Shown here: one piece after another, positions 23,797 to 32,726 of the stretch | Layout of the letters: every line of letters begins with the position of its first letter | How positions within the stretch are numbered: the first letter of the stretch is position 1 | NCBI RefSeq assembly: GCF_900114715.1 | Contig: NZ_FOTY01000020.1 | Span: 1-57,694 of the forward strand | From: Salibacterium qingdaonense | Lineage (GTDB): Bacteria; Bacillota; Bacilli; Bacillales; Marinococcaceae | Direction: 5' to 3' | Length of the DNA: 57,694 nt | The notes under the pieces: generated by a model | Databases searched by the model: none | What the model was told of the DNA's origin: nothing | Seen by the model: the letters and a program-made list of their open reading frames with translations, nothing else | Position numbers and translations under genes: made by a program

Positions 23797-25350
23797 ATGT
23801 TTCCTTATCGTCGAATACTGGAATTACAAGGTGAAGAAGAAAGGAGTTTACGAAGCATTGCCGCTATAACTCATCACTCCCGGCAAAAGGTGACAGAAGT
23901 CATCCGACTTGCGGAAAAACGGGGGTTGAAGTGTCCATTGGATGAAGATATGACGGATCCCTGGATTGAAGATTTTCTTTATCCTGAGAAAAAATTAGAA
24001 GATTCAGGGCGGCATGTGATTGATTTTGACTATTTGTATGCTGAACTGGCTAAACCGAATGTAACCTTGACGCTGCTTCACGAGGAATATAAGCGAGAAG
24101 CACAGGCTCAGGGCAGGATCCCTTATGCCTACCGGACATTTACCGAACACTATCACCGCTTTGCTCAAAAATATAAAGCAACGATGCGGATTCGTCGAAA
24201 GCCGGGAGAAGCATTGGAGGTGGATTGGGCCGGATCCACGTTGTTTATCACCGATCCTGATACGGGAGAAAAAATCAAAGTCTATGTATTTGTAGCGACA
24301 CTTCCTTGTTCTCAGCTTTCGTATGTAGAGGGTTCTTTATCCATGGACTTAGCAGCCTGGATTAAACTCCATCAGCGCGCATTTGCCTACATGGGAGGGG
24401 TGACTCAAATCATCGTTCCCGATAATCTGAAAACCGGAGTCACCAAACACACATTCAAAGAGTTGGTGTTAAACCAAACATATGAAGACATGGCACGTCA
24501 TTACCAATCTGTTATTATACCGGCCCGAGTCAGGGCACCAAAGGATAAAGCCAGCGTGGAAAGCTCCGTTAATACCGTTTCCACGTGGATCATTGCTTCT
24601 TTACGAAACAGTCAATGTTTTACGTTGGAAGAGTTGAATCAAGAGATTCACCAAAAGCTCGAAGCGTTTAATCATCGTCCTTTTACAAAAAAAGAAGGAT
24701 CGAGATGGTCAGCGTTTATGGAGGAGGAGAAATTCGCCCTTTCCCCTCTTCCCGCTAAGCCGTATCAGATGGCTGAATGGCGGACGGCCAAGGTTCAGCC
24801 CGATTACCATATCTCGGTGAAGAGCATGTTTTATTCCGTTCCCTATGACTATATTAGGAAGCAGGTCGATGTAAGAGTTTCAGACACGGCAGTAGAAGTG
24901 TATTTTCATCACATGAGAATAGCCTCTCATCCAACATTATATGGGAAATACGGTCAATATTCCACCCTGGCTGATCACATGCCGGCTCATCATAAACAGT
25001 ATGCCGAACAAACACCGGCCGAAGCATTGGACTGGGCAACGAAAATAGGAGAGTATACCCTCCGGGTTGTAACATATCTGCTGGACAGCTACACCATCGA
25101 AAAACAAGCTATGAAGTCCATTTTTGCCTTAAAGAAACTGGAACGCACCTATTCCGTTCAAGAGATAGAACGAGCTTGTCACATGGCGTGTCACGTTACA
25201 AACCGACCTACGGTCAAAAGTATCCAGACCTTAATCAAAAACAATAAAAGAGAAACCAAGCAGAAAACGTTAACGCAGAAAAATCAAGAAGTTGATGCGA
25301 AGCACGGTTTTACCCGCGGTGCTTCTTATTTTGGAGGGAAACGTAAATGA
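23797..25350 (+). CDS. istA: IS21-family transposase IstA
   Basis: A 517-residue DDE transposase: N-terminal helix-turn-helix (RSIAAITHHSRQKVTEVIRL), an rve integrase core starting around residue 135 with D in LEVDWAGS, D in IIVPDNLKTGV and E in KASVESSVNT (D, D, E), and a C-terminal beta-barrel region (PDYHISVKSMFYSVPYDYIR). Length is normal for IS21. GGAGG precedes the ATG and lies in the leader hairpin. The stop overlaps istB (ATGA). Its codon pattern is AT-richer than the flanks. Confidence 0.95.
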   Translation: MFPYRRILELQGEEERSLRSIAAITHHSRQKVTEVIRLAEKRGLKCPLDEDMTDPWIEDFLYPEKKLEDSGRHVIDFDYLYAELAKPNVTLTLLHEEYKREAQAQGRIPYAYRTFTEHYHRFAQKYKATMRIRRKPGEALEVDWAGSTLFITDPDTGEKIKVYVFVATLPCSQLSYVEGSLSMDLAAWIKLHQRAFAYMGGVTQIIVPDNLKTGVTKHTFKELVLNQTYEDMARHYQSVIIPARVRAPKDKASVESSVNTVSTWIIASLRNSQCFTLEELNQEIHQKLEAFNHRPFTKKEGSRWSAFMEEEKFALSPLPAKPYQMAEWRTAKVQPDYHISVKSMFYSVPYDYIRKQVDVRVSDTAVEVYFHHMRIASHPTLYGKYGQYSTLADHMPAHHKQYAEQTPAEALDWATKIGEYTLRVVTYLLDSYTIEKQAMKSIFALKKLERTYSVQEIERACHMACHVTNRPTVKSIQTLIKNNKRETKQKTLTQKNQEVDAKHGFTRGASYFGGKRK

Positions 25351-26126
25351 ACCAGCAGAATATCAATAAACTAAAAACCCTAAAACTATCAGGCATGGCG
25401 GAAGCCTATGAAACGCTTCTTTTAAGGAAAGAAAACAGAGAGATGGATTTTGACACGCTATTAGGCATTTTGATTGATCATGAGGAATCCCAACGTAAAA
25501 ATAACAAATTACACCGCCTTCTGAAACAAGCCGGCTTTCCAGAAGAAGCTTCGATAGAAGATATTTTATATTATGAGGATCGGAAGTTGGATGAACATTT
25601 ACTACTCCGTTTAGCCGCGGGGAACTATCTTCTGGATGGCCGAAACGTTATATTAAAAGGAGTATCCGGGTCCGGGAAAACATGGATAGCTACAGCTCTT
25701 GGAGTACAGGCATGCCGCCAGTTTTTTCAGGTTCAGTATACAAGACTGCCTGACTTATTAGAATCATTTAAAGTAGCCAAATATCAGCAGAATGACAGCT
25801 ACGTTAAATTGATGAAAAAACTGTTGAAGGTGGATCTACTGATCCTTGATGAATGGCTGCTTCATGCTTTGACCAATGAAGAAGCAGCTCTTCTGCTGGA
25901 AATCATTAATGCCAGGCGTCAGGCTAAACAATCTACGATATTTTGTTCCCAATTCGATATTGATGGATGGTATGAAAAGCTGGGAGACGGCACCTTGGCA
26001 GAAGCCATTCTCGACCGTATTGTCCATGATTCGTATGACATTTTCATTGACGGAAAGATATCTATGCGAGAACGTTTCGGCGTTCAACAAGAAAAGGAAC
26101 AGGAAGAGAACAACGCTCTCTTTTAG
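25347..26126 (+). CDS. istB: IS21-family helper ATPase IstB
   Basis: A 259-residue AAA+ protein that directs IstA to target DNA. N-terminal helical part LKTLKLSGMAEAYETLLL; Walker A is GVSGSGKTW (about residues 108-116); Walker B is LLILDEWL; and the sensor region is STIFCSQFDIDGWY. Full length for the family. Translationally coupled to istA. Followed by the element's terminator. Confidence 0.95.
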   Translation: MNQQNINKLKTLKLSGMAEAYETLLLRKENREMDFDTLLGILIDHEESQRKNNKLHRLLKQAGFPEEASIEDILYYEDRKLDEHLLLRLAAGNYLLDGRNVILKGVSGSGKTWIATALGVQACRQFFQVQYTRLPDLLESFKVAKYQQNDSYVKLMKKLLKVDLLILDEWLLHALTNEEAALLLEIINARRQAKQSTIFCSQFDIDGWYEKLGDGTLAEAILDRIVHDSYDIFIDGKISMRERFGVQQEKEQEENNALF

Positions 26127-26138
26127 AAAATAATAATG

Positions 26139-26180
26139 AAAACGGGTGAAACCATAAGAAGACTGGTTTCACCCGTTTTT
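26139..26180 (+). terminator. Terminator of istA-istB
   Basis: Perfect 15-base stem AAAACGGGTGAAACC / GGTTTCACCCGTTTT with an 11-base loop, then TTTTT. Confidence 0.92.
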
Positions 26181-26184
26181 CGAA

Positions 26185-26277
26185 GCGTGGTAAAAAGAAT
26201 CGCATAAAGTGGTACATTTATCCGCAAAAGGTGGTAAAAAAGATGGCATAAGTGGTAAAAGTCGTCCGCCGTACTCA
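26185..26277 (-). repeat. IS21 right terminal repeats
   Basis: Read inward on the minus strand: TGAGTACGGC, then TTTTACCACTTATGC, TTTTACCACCTTTTGC, ATGTACCACTTTATGC and TTTTTACCACG. These are the counterparts of the left-end motifs. Confidence 0.75.
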
Positions 26278-26282
26278 CATGC
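26278..26282. repeat. Target-site duplication, right copy (CATGC)
   Basis: Identical to 23633-23637 and adjacent to the right inverted repeat. Confidence 0.88.
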
Positions 26283-27495
26283 CTCCTTCGGGAATCTCCC
26301 AGGTTGCAGCATCAGCTATGTATGTCTCCAAAAGTTGGGCCAGCGTGTCTCGTCTGTCCCGAAGTTTTTTTCTCAGCGTGTTCAGGTGCTCGTCGTATTT
26401 TCCTGTTTCAAGAAAATCATACATGGCAAGCTGCGGGAGATAACTGGTGCCGTAGTCCAGCTGCATCCGCAGATCACTCAGCTTCTCCATGACATCTGCC
26501 GGGCCTGTCATCCAGCCGACTCTAAGCGTTGGCGCCATCGTCTTGGAAAAACTTCCGATAAACAGCGTATGCCCGTTGTGATCGAAAGATGCGATGGGTG
26601 GCTGCGGCTCCTGGTCGATCCATAAATCCCGGAAGATATCATCTTCTATGACAGGCATTTGATAATCCCGCGACAGCTCCACCAACTCTTTTCGGCTTTG
26701 ATCATCCAGCGTGGTTGTTACCGGGTTTTGAAATGTCGGATTGACATATAACATAGACGATCCCTTGTTTTTGGACAAATCGTCCCGCAGGTACTCCGTA
26801 TCCAGCCTCTGTTTCTTAAACGGAATGCTTTTCAGCTGCATACCGGATGTTCGAAAAACATGCAGGGAATGAACATACGAAATCTGCGGTGTGTAGACGG
26901 TGGCCCCCATCTGCAGTAAGCCAAGCGTTATTAACTGCAGCGCCTGCAGCGCACCGGATACCGGCAGTATAGTGTCCGGACTGGAAGCAATCCCCCGATC
27001 CTTCAAATAGGACGAGACCGCTTTTCTGTATCTATAATCCCCCGTGCCGTCATCATATCCGTAATGATGATACGTCGTCTCCAGCGAGCAGAGCGATTCA
27101 TCAAATAAACGCTTGGGAAACAGCTCCTCGTGAAGCTCCCCCTTGCCTAATTGTATGATCGAATCATCCAGCTCCAGCTTGTTTATTTTTCTCACGATGT
27201 CGTGGTTCGTTGGATGAAGACTGTACTTTGAAAAGTCCGTCCAGTTGACAAAGCGCTTTGATAAGGTGGAGGCATCATAATCCGAAACGTACGTCCCACT
27301 TCCTGTTTTCGATTCTATGATTCCTCTCTCTTTCAACACATCCAGCGCATGAATCACCGTGCTCCGGTTCACCCCGAATGCAGCAGCCATCTCCCTTTGG
27401 GTCGGAAGTTTCCGCCCGGCGGACCACTCCCCTTCTGCTGCTTTCTTTTCGATGTATTCCACAATATCCCTGTACGTCGTACCTGATGGATTCAT
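26278..27495 (-). pseudogene. 5' part of a MocR/PdxR-type regulator gene split by an IS21 element
   Basis: About 406 codons: an N-terminal GntR winged helix (GRKLPTQREMAAAFGVNRST; SKTGSGTYVSD) followed by a fold-type I aminotransferase domain (LPVSGALQALQLI, YVNPTFQNPV, IEDDIFRDLW, and the PLP-lysine region FIGSFSKTMAPTLRVGW). It is cut after IPEGGM by the IS21 element; the last 67 codons lie at 23429-23637. Divergent to an EamA transporter, a classic MocR target arrangement. Loss of the C-terminus probably inactivates regulation. Confidence 0.92.
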
Positions 27496-27618
27496 ATTTT
27501 CACCCTTGATTGGTTGGCATTGCTTTCACGGAAATGGTTGATTCCAATTCTTAGTAACTATTTTACCATAAGAGCTGTAAGATCAAATACACCTTCTAAT
27601 CGTAAGGATGATGAACAA

Positions 27619-28494
27619 ATGCCTCTTCGTGTACTATCCGCCTATGCCGCAGCGATTATTCTATGGGCTTCCGCGTTTCCAGCTATACGCGTGGGACTGG
27701 AATCGTTTGGCCCGTTCCATGTATCGATGCTGCGGCTGCTGATTGGTTCCACCGCCCTGGTCATCGCTGCCGCAGTCACCAAAATGAAACTTCCGGAACG
27801 AAAAGACCTTCCCGCCATTTTGATTCTCGGATTCCTGGGCTTTTCCGTCTACCACACGTTTCTTAGTATCGGAGAAAAAACCGTCAGTGCCGGAGCAGCG
27901 AGTTTCCTCGTATCGACCACGCCGCTCCTTTCCGCGCTGCTTGCCAGGCTTTTCTTAAAAGAAACCTTTGGTACATACGGATGGGCCGGTTCTATCACGG
28001 CATTACTCGGAGTGTTTCTTATCTCGTTCGATGCAGGGGGAGGTTTTACCTTAGAATGGGGGGTGCTGATGATTGTAACGGCAGCTCTGGGGGAGAGTGT
28101 TTATTTTGTCCTGCAATCGAACTATCTGACAAAGTATGGGTTCATTCCATTTACGACGTACACCATCTGGGCCGGAACCCTCTTCATGCTGATTTCCACC
28201 CCCGGTGCGGCGGAAGCTGTGCAGCAGGCCTCTATGGAGAGTTTACTCACCGTTTTGTATCTCGGCCTGTTTCCGACCGTAATTCCTTACTTCGCCATCG
28301 CATACGCCACATCAAAACAAGGCGCATCGGAAGCCACCAGTTCCTTGTACCTCACCCCTGTCCTGGCCATCATCATCTCCTGGGTGTGGATAGGCGAAAC
28401 ACCCACCCTTCTATCGATCGCAGGCGGTGTTATCGTTTTAGCCGGGGTCTCCGTTTCTACTTTATACACAGGGAAAGGAAAAGAACAAAAGTGA
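27619..28494 (+). CDS. EamA/DMT-superfamily transporter
   Basis: A 291-residue ten-helix transporter with two EamA halves (starts at AAIILWASAFPAIRVGL and GVLMIVTAALGESVYFVL). Such proteins export or import small metabolites, often amino acids or vitamin-like compounds. The chosen ATG at 27619 follows AAGGATGATG; the frame could open at 27514, inside the divergent promoter region. The divergent neighbour is the IS-split MocR regulator, which probably controlled it. Now likely constitutive or silent, depending on the regulator's mode. Confidence 0.87.
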   Translation: MPLRVLSAYAAAIILWASAFPAIRVGLESFGPFHVSMLRLLIGSTALVIAAAVTKMKLPERKDLPAILILGFLGFSVYHTFLSIGEKTVSAGAASFLVSTTPLLSALLARLFLKETFGTYGWAGSITALLGVFLISFDAGGGFTLEWGVLMIVTAALGESVYFVLQSNYLTKYGFIPFTTYTIWAGTLFMLISTPGAAEAVQQASMESLLTVLYLGLFPTVIPYFAIAYATSKQGASEATSSLYLTPVLAIIISWVWIGETPTLLSIAGGVIVLAGVSVSTLYTGKGKEQK

Positions 28495-28645
28495 TAGACT
28501 CAGCATAACATTTCCTGTTAGCATAAATTGTAACAAAATGGCTCATAAACAAAATAAAACCACAGAGGTAATGCTATGAATCGGGCAGAAAAGGACAATC
28601 AAAAAAATATACTGCATAAGAACAACGTTGGTCGCTGCCCTTACT

Positions 28646-29353
28646 TTATAAACCTTTTTTAATCTTCAACATGGAATTAGCGTTTACCTGAAATTCATAT
28701 GATACTTTAATTTCTTCAACGGAACACCCATTATTAGTAAGGTAATCCAGCAACTTATCTAAATGCCTATATCTTTTCCCTTCCAAATCAACTAAGGGAA
28801 AAATGCGGATTTCCTCTTTAGAAACTCTTAATAACTCATTTATTGTTTCGATATGAAATGGATAATCTAATCGGTCCGCATACATAAATAAAAAGTGAGC
28901 GGAAAGAAGAACGTCAAACTCTTCATCTTTAAACGGCATGGAAGGTAAGGTGACGGGAACGTATCGTTCGCTAAAGTTCCTCATATCATTAGAACATTCC
29001 TCTAATGCGCTTAAGCGGTATCTTCTGAGGCCATCTATGTCTTTGAAATAGTCCCAAATATAATTCTTTTCTGCTTTTTTCATGTGTTCCATCGCATGTT
29101 CGATATCTTGTAGTCCTTTATTTTCAAGTTCTTCTCCTGCATGATCGTATGCAATATCACATGCAGTGACATCTAATCCATTTTTTTGTCCCATTGCAGT
29201 AAAAGAACATGCTCCTGCAGGACAATCAAGTATTCTTTTTCCTCTCAGTTCTTCCACCGAAAGAGAAAACATATCCAAATACTCTTCGTAGGTTCTCCCA
29301 ATAAAAACGATTTTCTCTAAGTCTAACTTTGTACTCTGCTCAACTCTGCTCAT
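28646..29353 (-). CDS. SAM-dependent methyltransferase-like protein
   Basis: A 235-residue protein with a class I fold: motif I region RILDCPAGACSFTAMG, acidic motif VTACDIAYD, and VLLSAHFLFMYADRLDY near the active site. Motif I is DCPAG rather than DxGxG, as in several uncharacterised Bacillus methyltransferases. Substrate unknown. AT-richer than the flanks. Weak ribosome binding site (AGAGGTGAG). Confidence 0.75.
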   Translation of the reverse strand: MSRVEQSTKLDLEKIVFIGRTYEEYLDMFSLSVEELRGKRILDCPAGACSFTAMGQKNGLDVTACDIAYDHAGEELENKGLQDIEHAMEHMKKAEKNYIWDYFKDIDGLRRYRLSALEECSNDMRNFSERYVPVTLPSMPFKDEEFDVLLSAHFLFMYADRLDYPFHIETINELLRVSKEEIRIFPLVDLEGKRYRHLDKLLDYLTNNGCSVEEIKVSYEFQVNANSMLKIKKGL

Positions 29354-29465
29354 CTATACTCACCTCTATTCAAGATTATACTCATAGTAGCATAAGCATC
29401 GTCCTAAAAACACCCATCCTTGAATGAGGGAATAGAGAAATCAGAAAACCGCAGGGCGGCATGAA

Positions 29466-30059
29466 TTATTGCATGAGACGGATGAGTTTAATAATTTCTT
29501 TATCTTCCCCGGGGTTGATTCTTATTGTTTCTGTATTGTCGATAATCTCTGTATAAACTTCTCTGCCGGCGGGATTCTTTCCGTCCCAGCGTAACGGCAC
29601 ATTATACTTATTAATCGTACCGTCCCCGTTGCTGCTGTAGGTAACGGATCCGTCCACCAGGCGGGCTCCCGATAACTGCACCACATCTTCCGGGTACACC
29701 GCGCTCGTTTCATCGTCCGGGTTCAACGGCTCCCCCGATGAAATATGCCGGACGTACAAAGCCTCTATCTCCTGGTTCGCGCCCAGCTGCCGCCACACGC
29801 GGGCGTATTCGATGTCTTCCGAAGAAAACTCCGACAGGGCATCGTCTTCTTCCCTCTCAGGCTGTTCGGCAGCATCTTCCGCTGCATCCATAGAAGCTTC
29901 TGCATCAACATTCTCTGATTCTGCGGCTGCCGGCTCCTGCTGCTCTGTTGTTTCGTTATTATCTTCGTTCTCATTGCTGCTTCCTGCCTCGTCGCTGCAT
30001 GCCATAAGCAGGAATGCCGTTGGAAGCAGGATCGTTCCTGCTATGACTAATTTTCTCAT
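29466..30059 (-). CDS. Acidic lipoprotein, function unknown
   Basis: A 197-residue lipoprotein. Signal MRKLVIAGTILLPTAFLLMAC with lipobox LMAC, then a strongly acidic low-complexity linker rich in Glu, Asp, Ala and Asn (residues ~25-72), and a folded C-terminal domain (YARVWRQLGANQEIEALYVR; YNVPLRWDGKN). The domain resembles ones found in other Bacillaceae lipoproteins, but I cannot name it. GAGGTG seven bases before ATG 30059 favours this start over 30065. Confidence 0.75.
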   Translation of the reverse strand: MRKLVIAGTILLPTAFLLMACSDEAGSSNENEDNNETTEQQEPAAAESENVDAEASMDAAEDAAEQPEREEDDALSEFSSEDIEYARVWRQLGANQEIEALYVRHISSGEPLNPDDETSAVYPEDVVQLSGARLVDGSVTYSSNGDGTINKYNVPLRWDGKNPAGREVYTEIIDNTETIRINPGEDKEIIKLIRLMQ

Positions 30060-30142
30060 TTCCATACACCTCGTCCTGATTTGTGCTGGTTTATCGTTGA
30101 CCACTCAGTCCCTTCAGGTATCTCTCAAAAGAAATAAATGAC

Positions 30143-30304
30143 TCAATTCAACAAATCCAGAAGAAACATAGCCAGAAGAAGGAGAAGAATGATAAGCCAG
30201 CTTCTTTTACTCAGGTCCTTAACCTTTGTCCTGATCCTGTCATTTCCTATTTTAACATATCCTCCCTTAACTTTTTGAATTTCTTTATCATGAGGTTCTT
30301 TCAT
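30143..30304 (-). CDS. Small protein with C-terminal membrane helix
   Basis: A 53-residue protein starting MKEPHDKEIQKVKGGYVKIG and ending in one hydrophobic helix (SWLIILLLLLAMFLLDLL). GGAGGAGG lies at good distance before ATG 30304, so the longer frame to 30409 is not used. A basic N-terminal half suggests a cytoplasmic side. No family recognised. Confidence 0.6.
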   Translation of the reverse strand: MKEPHDKEIQKVKGGYVKIGNDRIRTKVKDLSKRSWLIILLLLLAMFLLDLLN

Positions 30305-30520
30305 TAAAACGCCTCCTCCATAAACATAGACCACAGCATCAATACACCATCTTCCACTTACAATTATTTCAAACTTTTCTCTTTGGAACAATAAGATTTT
30401 CCATCTCATACTCCATGGACAATGGGCAACTGCCGATGTATCTGCTTCTTACTTCTTCGGAAGAGGGGAAAATCCGAAGAGATACTTCAACTAAAACTAG
30501 TGTTCTTTACGGTGCCTTTA

Positions 30521-30559
30521 ACCATAACAAAGCCCCATCCACTTTTAACGGATGGGGCT
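30521..30559 (-). terminator. Terminator of the galactoside operon
   Basis: AGCCCCATCC / GGATGGGGCT, 10-base perfect stem with a 9-base loop, followed on the minus strand by TTTGTTATGG; 22 bases after the alpha-galactosidase stop. Confidence 0.85.
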
Positions 30560-30580
30560 CTGCCTGTTATCTCTAAGGCG

Positions 30581-32710
30581 TCAGTCTTCTACCTTCGAAA
30601 GTTCGATGATCTCGCACTGATACTCTTCATTCAATGGCCATATAAGTCCATGATTCATCCAAAACGCACCGGTGGCCGTTGTACCATCAGAGGAGTAATA
30701 GCGGGCGTTTTCGTCCAGACCTTTTACCTTCACCTGAACCGGATGAGGACCGAAAGATAAGCCATTTTCCAACAGGAATACAACAGAACGACTGCCGTCT
30801 TCCCTCACGTACTGCATGATTTCCGTTTCCTTCTTTGGATGAGTTGCCGTTAAGCGGTAAGCAAGGCCTTCCTGAATCACCGGCCGGATGTGTTTGTAAA
30901 AAGTAATCCAGTGGGCGGCCTCTTCCTTTTCTTCCTTCGTCCATTCATGCAGATTGCCACCAATACCAAGACCGCCCATCATAGCGGAATGAAAGCGGTA
31001 TTTCAAAGGAACCGTGCGCTGATTCAGCCAGTTAGGGGAATCAGTGACCCAGCACATCATGGTTTTCTGGTGATAGGCGTAGGAACACCCGCGCTGAATG
31101 GAAAGCCGGTCCCGGGCATCGGTGTTATCGCTGGTCCAGAACTGATCCGTCCGCTGCAGAACACCGAGATCAATGCGGCCGCCTCCTCCGGAACAGGTTT
31201 CCACCAGCACGTGAGGATAAGCATTCTTGATATAGTCAAACACGTCATAAAGACCTTCCACATGTTCATGCCATAACTGCTTCTGCTCTCCCACACCAGC
31301 GCCTATCCGGCCAACTTCCGACAACGAGCGGTTCATGTCCCATTTAATAAAGGAAATATCACTGCTTCCCAGGAGCTTGTCGAGCATATTTTTCACATAA
31401 GTACGTACATCTTCCCGGCCGAACTGAAGCACCAATTGATTCCGGGCTGTCGTCTGATCCTTTGTCGCAAAATGATACACCCACTCCGGGTGCTCTTGGA
31501 ACAAGCGGCTGTCTTTGTTCACCATTTCCGGCTCCAGCCAGATACCAAAATCCATCCCTTTTTCTTTTACATAGGAAATCAATGGGTCGAGGCCGTTCGG
31601 AAATTTATCCTGATTTACTTCCCAGTCTCCAAGACTGGATTGATCCGAGTTTCGTTTACCAAACCATCCGTCGTCCACAACGAAACGTTCACATCCTATA
31701 GTTGCTGCTTCATCTGCCAATGCTTTTTGGTTCTCCTCGGAAACGTCAAAGTACGTGGCTTCCCAGGAGTTATATAACACTTTTCGTTCTGCTTCCCTGT
31801 GCGGCTCCGGCATTATATGTTTCCTCTGAAAACGGTGCGCCTGATGGCTCATACCCGTAAAGCCTTTCGAGGTATATCCAAGATAAAATACCGGGGTTGG
31901 AAACGACTCTCCCGGTTGAAGCACCTTCATAAAATCAAAATCATTAATGCCTCCGCACACATGAATAAATCCATGGGCATCCTTTTCTACATGAAGATCC
32001 CAGTTTCCGGAATAGGCAAGGTGTCCAAACCAGACATCTCCACTGTCTTCGCCAGCTCCTTGATCAATCGCAAACCACGGGTTCGCATGGTGGGACGTGT
32101 TTCCGCGGCGGCTGTCGATCGTTTTCCTTCCTTCCCGGATCTCTTCCTGAATAAGCTGAAACTCCCCCACCCATTTCCCTGCAAGATGGGAGAGGTTATA
32201 CCACGAGGCAGGCGGCAGAGAAACCTGCATGGAACGGGCGGCTTCTATATATAAAGCTTCTCCCTTTATGTTTGTAATGGTCTGACTTCTGGCAATGATG
32301 TCATCCTGCCGAAAGACGTCATACGTTACGTCCACTTGATACCTGCCAAGGGAATCCTGGAGCTTGATAACAACCTGCTGCTTCCCTGAATCTTCAGCGG
32401 CTATATCCAGACCGGCGTATTCCCACTTAAATCCTCGTTCTCCCGATGCAGAAGAGGCTTTAAGAGTAGGTTCTGTATACACCATTTCTCCCCAGGGAAT
32501 ATAATCATACCCCATCACCCCGCGCGTTGCCTCAAAAGAGGAGGGAGAAAAGACAATGGACTGCAGCGCCTCGTAATCCGCTGTTTCCGGAAGCTTTTCC
32601 CCCCAATAGACATGCTGCAGGTGACCATGTTTATGAATATCAATAACATACGCCGTCTCTTTGGTTTCCAGTACCAGACGCTGTTCGTTCTTTAACTGAA
32701 AAATACCCAT
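30581..32710 (-). CDS. Alpha-galactosidase, GH36
   Basis: A 709-residue cytosolic enzyme that removes alpha-1,6-galactose from raffinose-type sugars and galactomannan fragments. N-terminal beta-sandwich, then a TIM barrel with the nucleophile Asp in FIKWDMNRSLSE and the acid/base Asp in SDNTDARDRLSIQ; CSGGGGRIDLG and FVVDDGWFGKR are further family marks. No signal peptide, so it works on imported sugars. ATG 32710 has GGGGAGTGGAG upstream. Last gene of the operon, 16 bases after the GH42 gene. Confidence 0.94.
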   Translation of the reverse strand: MGIFQLKNEQRLVLETKETAYVIDIHKHGHLQHVYWGEKLPETADYEALQSIVFSPSSFEATRGVMGYDYIPWGEMVYTEPTLKASSASGERGFKWEYAGLDIAAEDSGKQQVVIKLQDSLGRYQVDVTYDVFRQDDIIARSQTITNIKGEALYIEAARSMQVSLPPASWYNLSHLAGKWVGEFQLIQEEIREGRKTIDSRRGNTSHHANPWFAIDQGAGEDSGDVWFGHLAYSGNWDLHVEKDAHGFIHVCGGINDFDFMKVLQPGESFPTPVFYLGYTSKGFTGMSHQAHRFQRKHIMPEPHREAERKVLYNSWEATYFDVSEENQKALADEAATIGCERFVVDDGWFGKRNSDQSSLGDWEVNQDKFPNGLDPLISYVKEKGMDFGIWLEPEMVNKDSRLFQEHPEWVYHFATKDQTTARNQLVLQFGREDVRTYVKNMLDKLLGSSDISFIKWDMNRSLSEVGRIGAGVGEQKQLWHEHVEGLYDVFDYIKNAYPHVLVETCSGGGGRIDLGVLQRTDQFWTSDNTDARDRLSIQRGCSYAYHQKTMMCWVTDSPNWLNQRTVPLKYRFHSAMMGGLGIGGNLHEWTKEEKEEAAHWITFYKHIRPVIQEGLAYRLTATHPKKETEIMQYVREDGSRSVVFLLENGLSFGPHPVQVKVKGLDENARYYSSDGTTATGAFWMNHGLIWPLNEEYQCEIIELSKVED

Positions 32711-32726
32711 TTGCTCCACTCCCCAT

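Larger units (their letters stand above)
23638..26277 (+). mobile_element. Complete IS21-family insertion sequence
   Basis: A 2640-base element carrying istA and istB. Its ends are the inverted repeat TGAGTACGGC (23638-23647; complement at 26268-26277). The flanks carry the 5-base duplication CATGC, within the range known for IS21. Both ends contain several copies of a TTTTACCAC-N4-TGC-like motif, as expected for IstA binding. It has its own promoter at the left, overlapping istA/istB, and a terminator at the right. All parts look intact and no base is lost at the target, so it is probably young and active. It interrupts a MocR-type regulator gene. Confidence 0.93.

Noticed and set aside
28576-28662. 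28-codon frame with AGAGGTAATG upstream
   Set aside because: Runs into the end of the convergent methyltransferase gene and has no recognisable feature.
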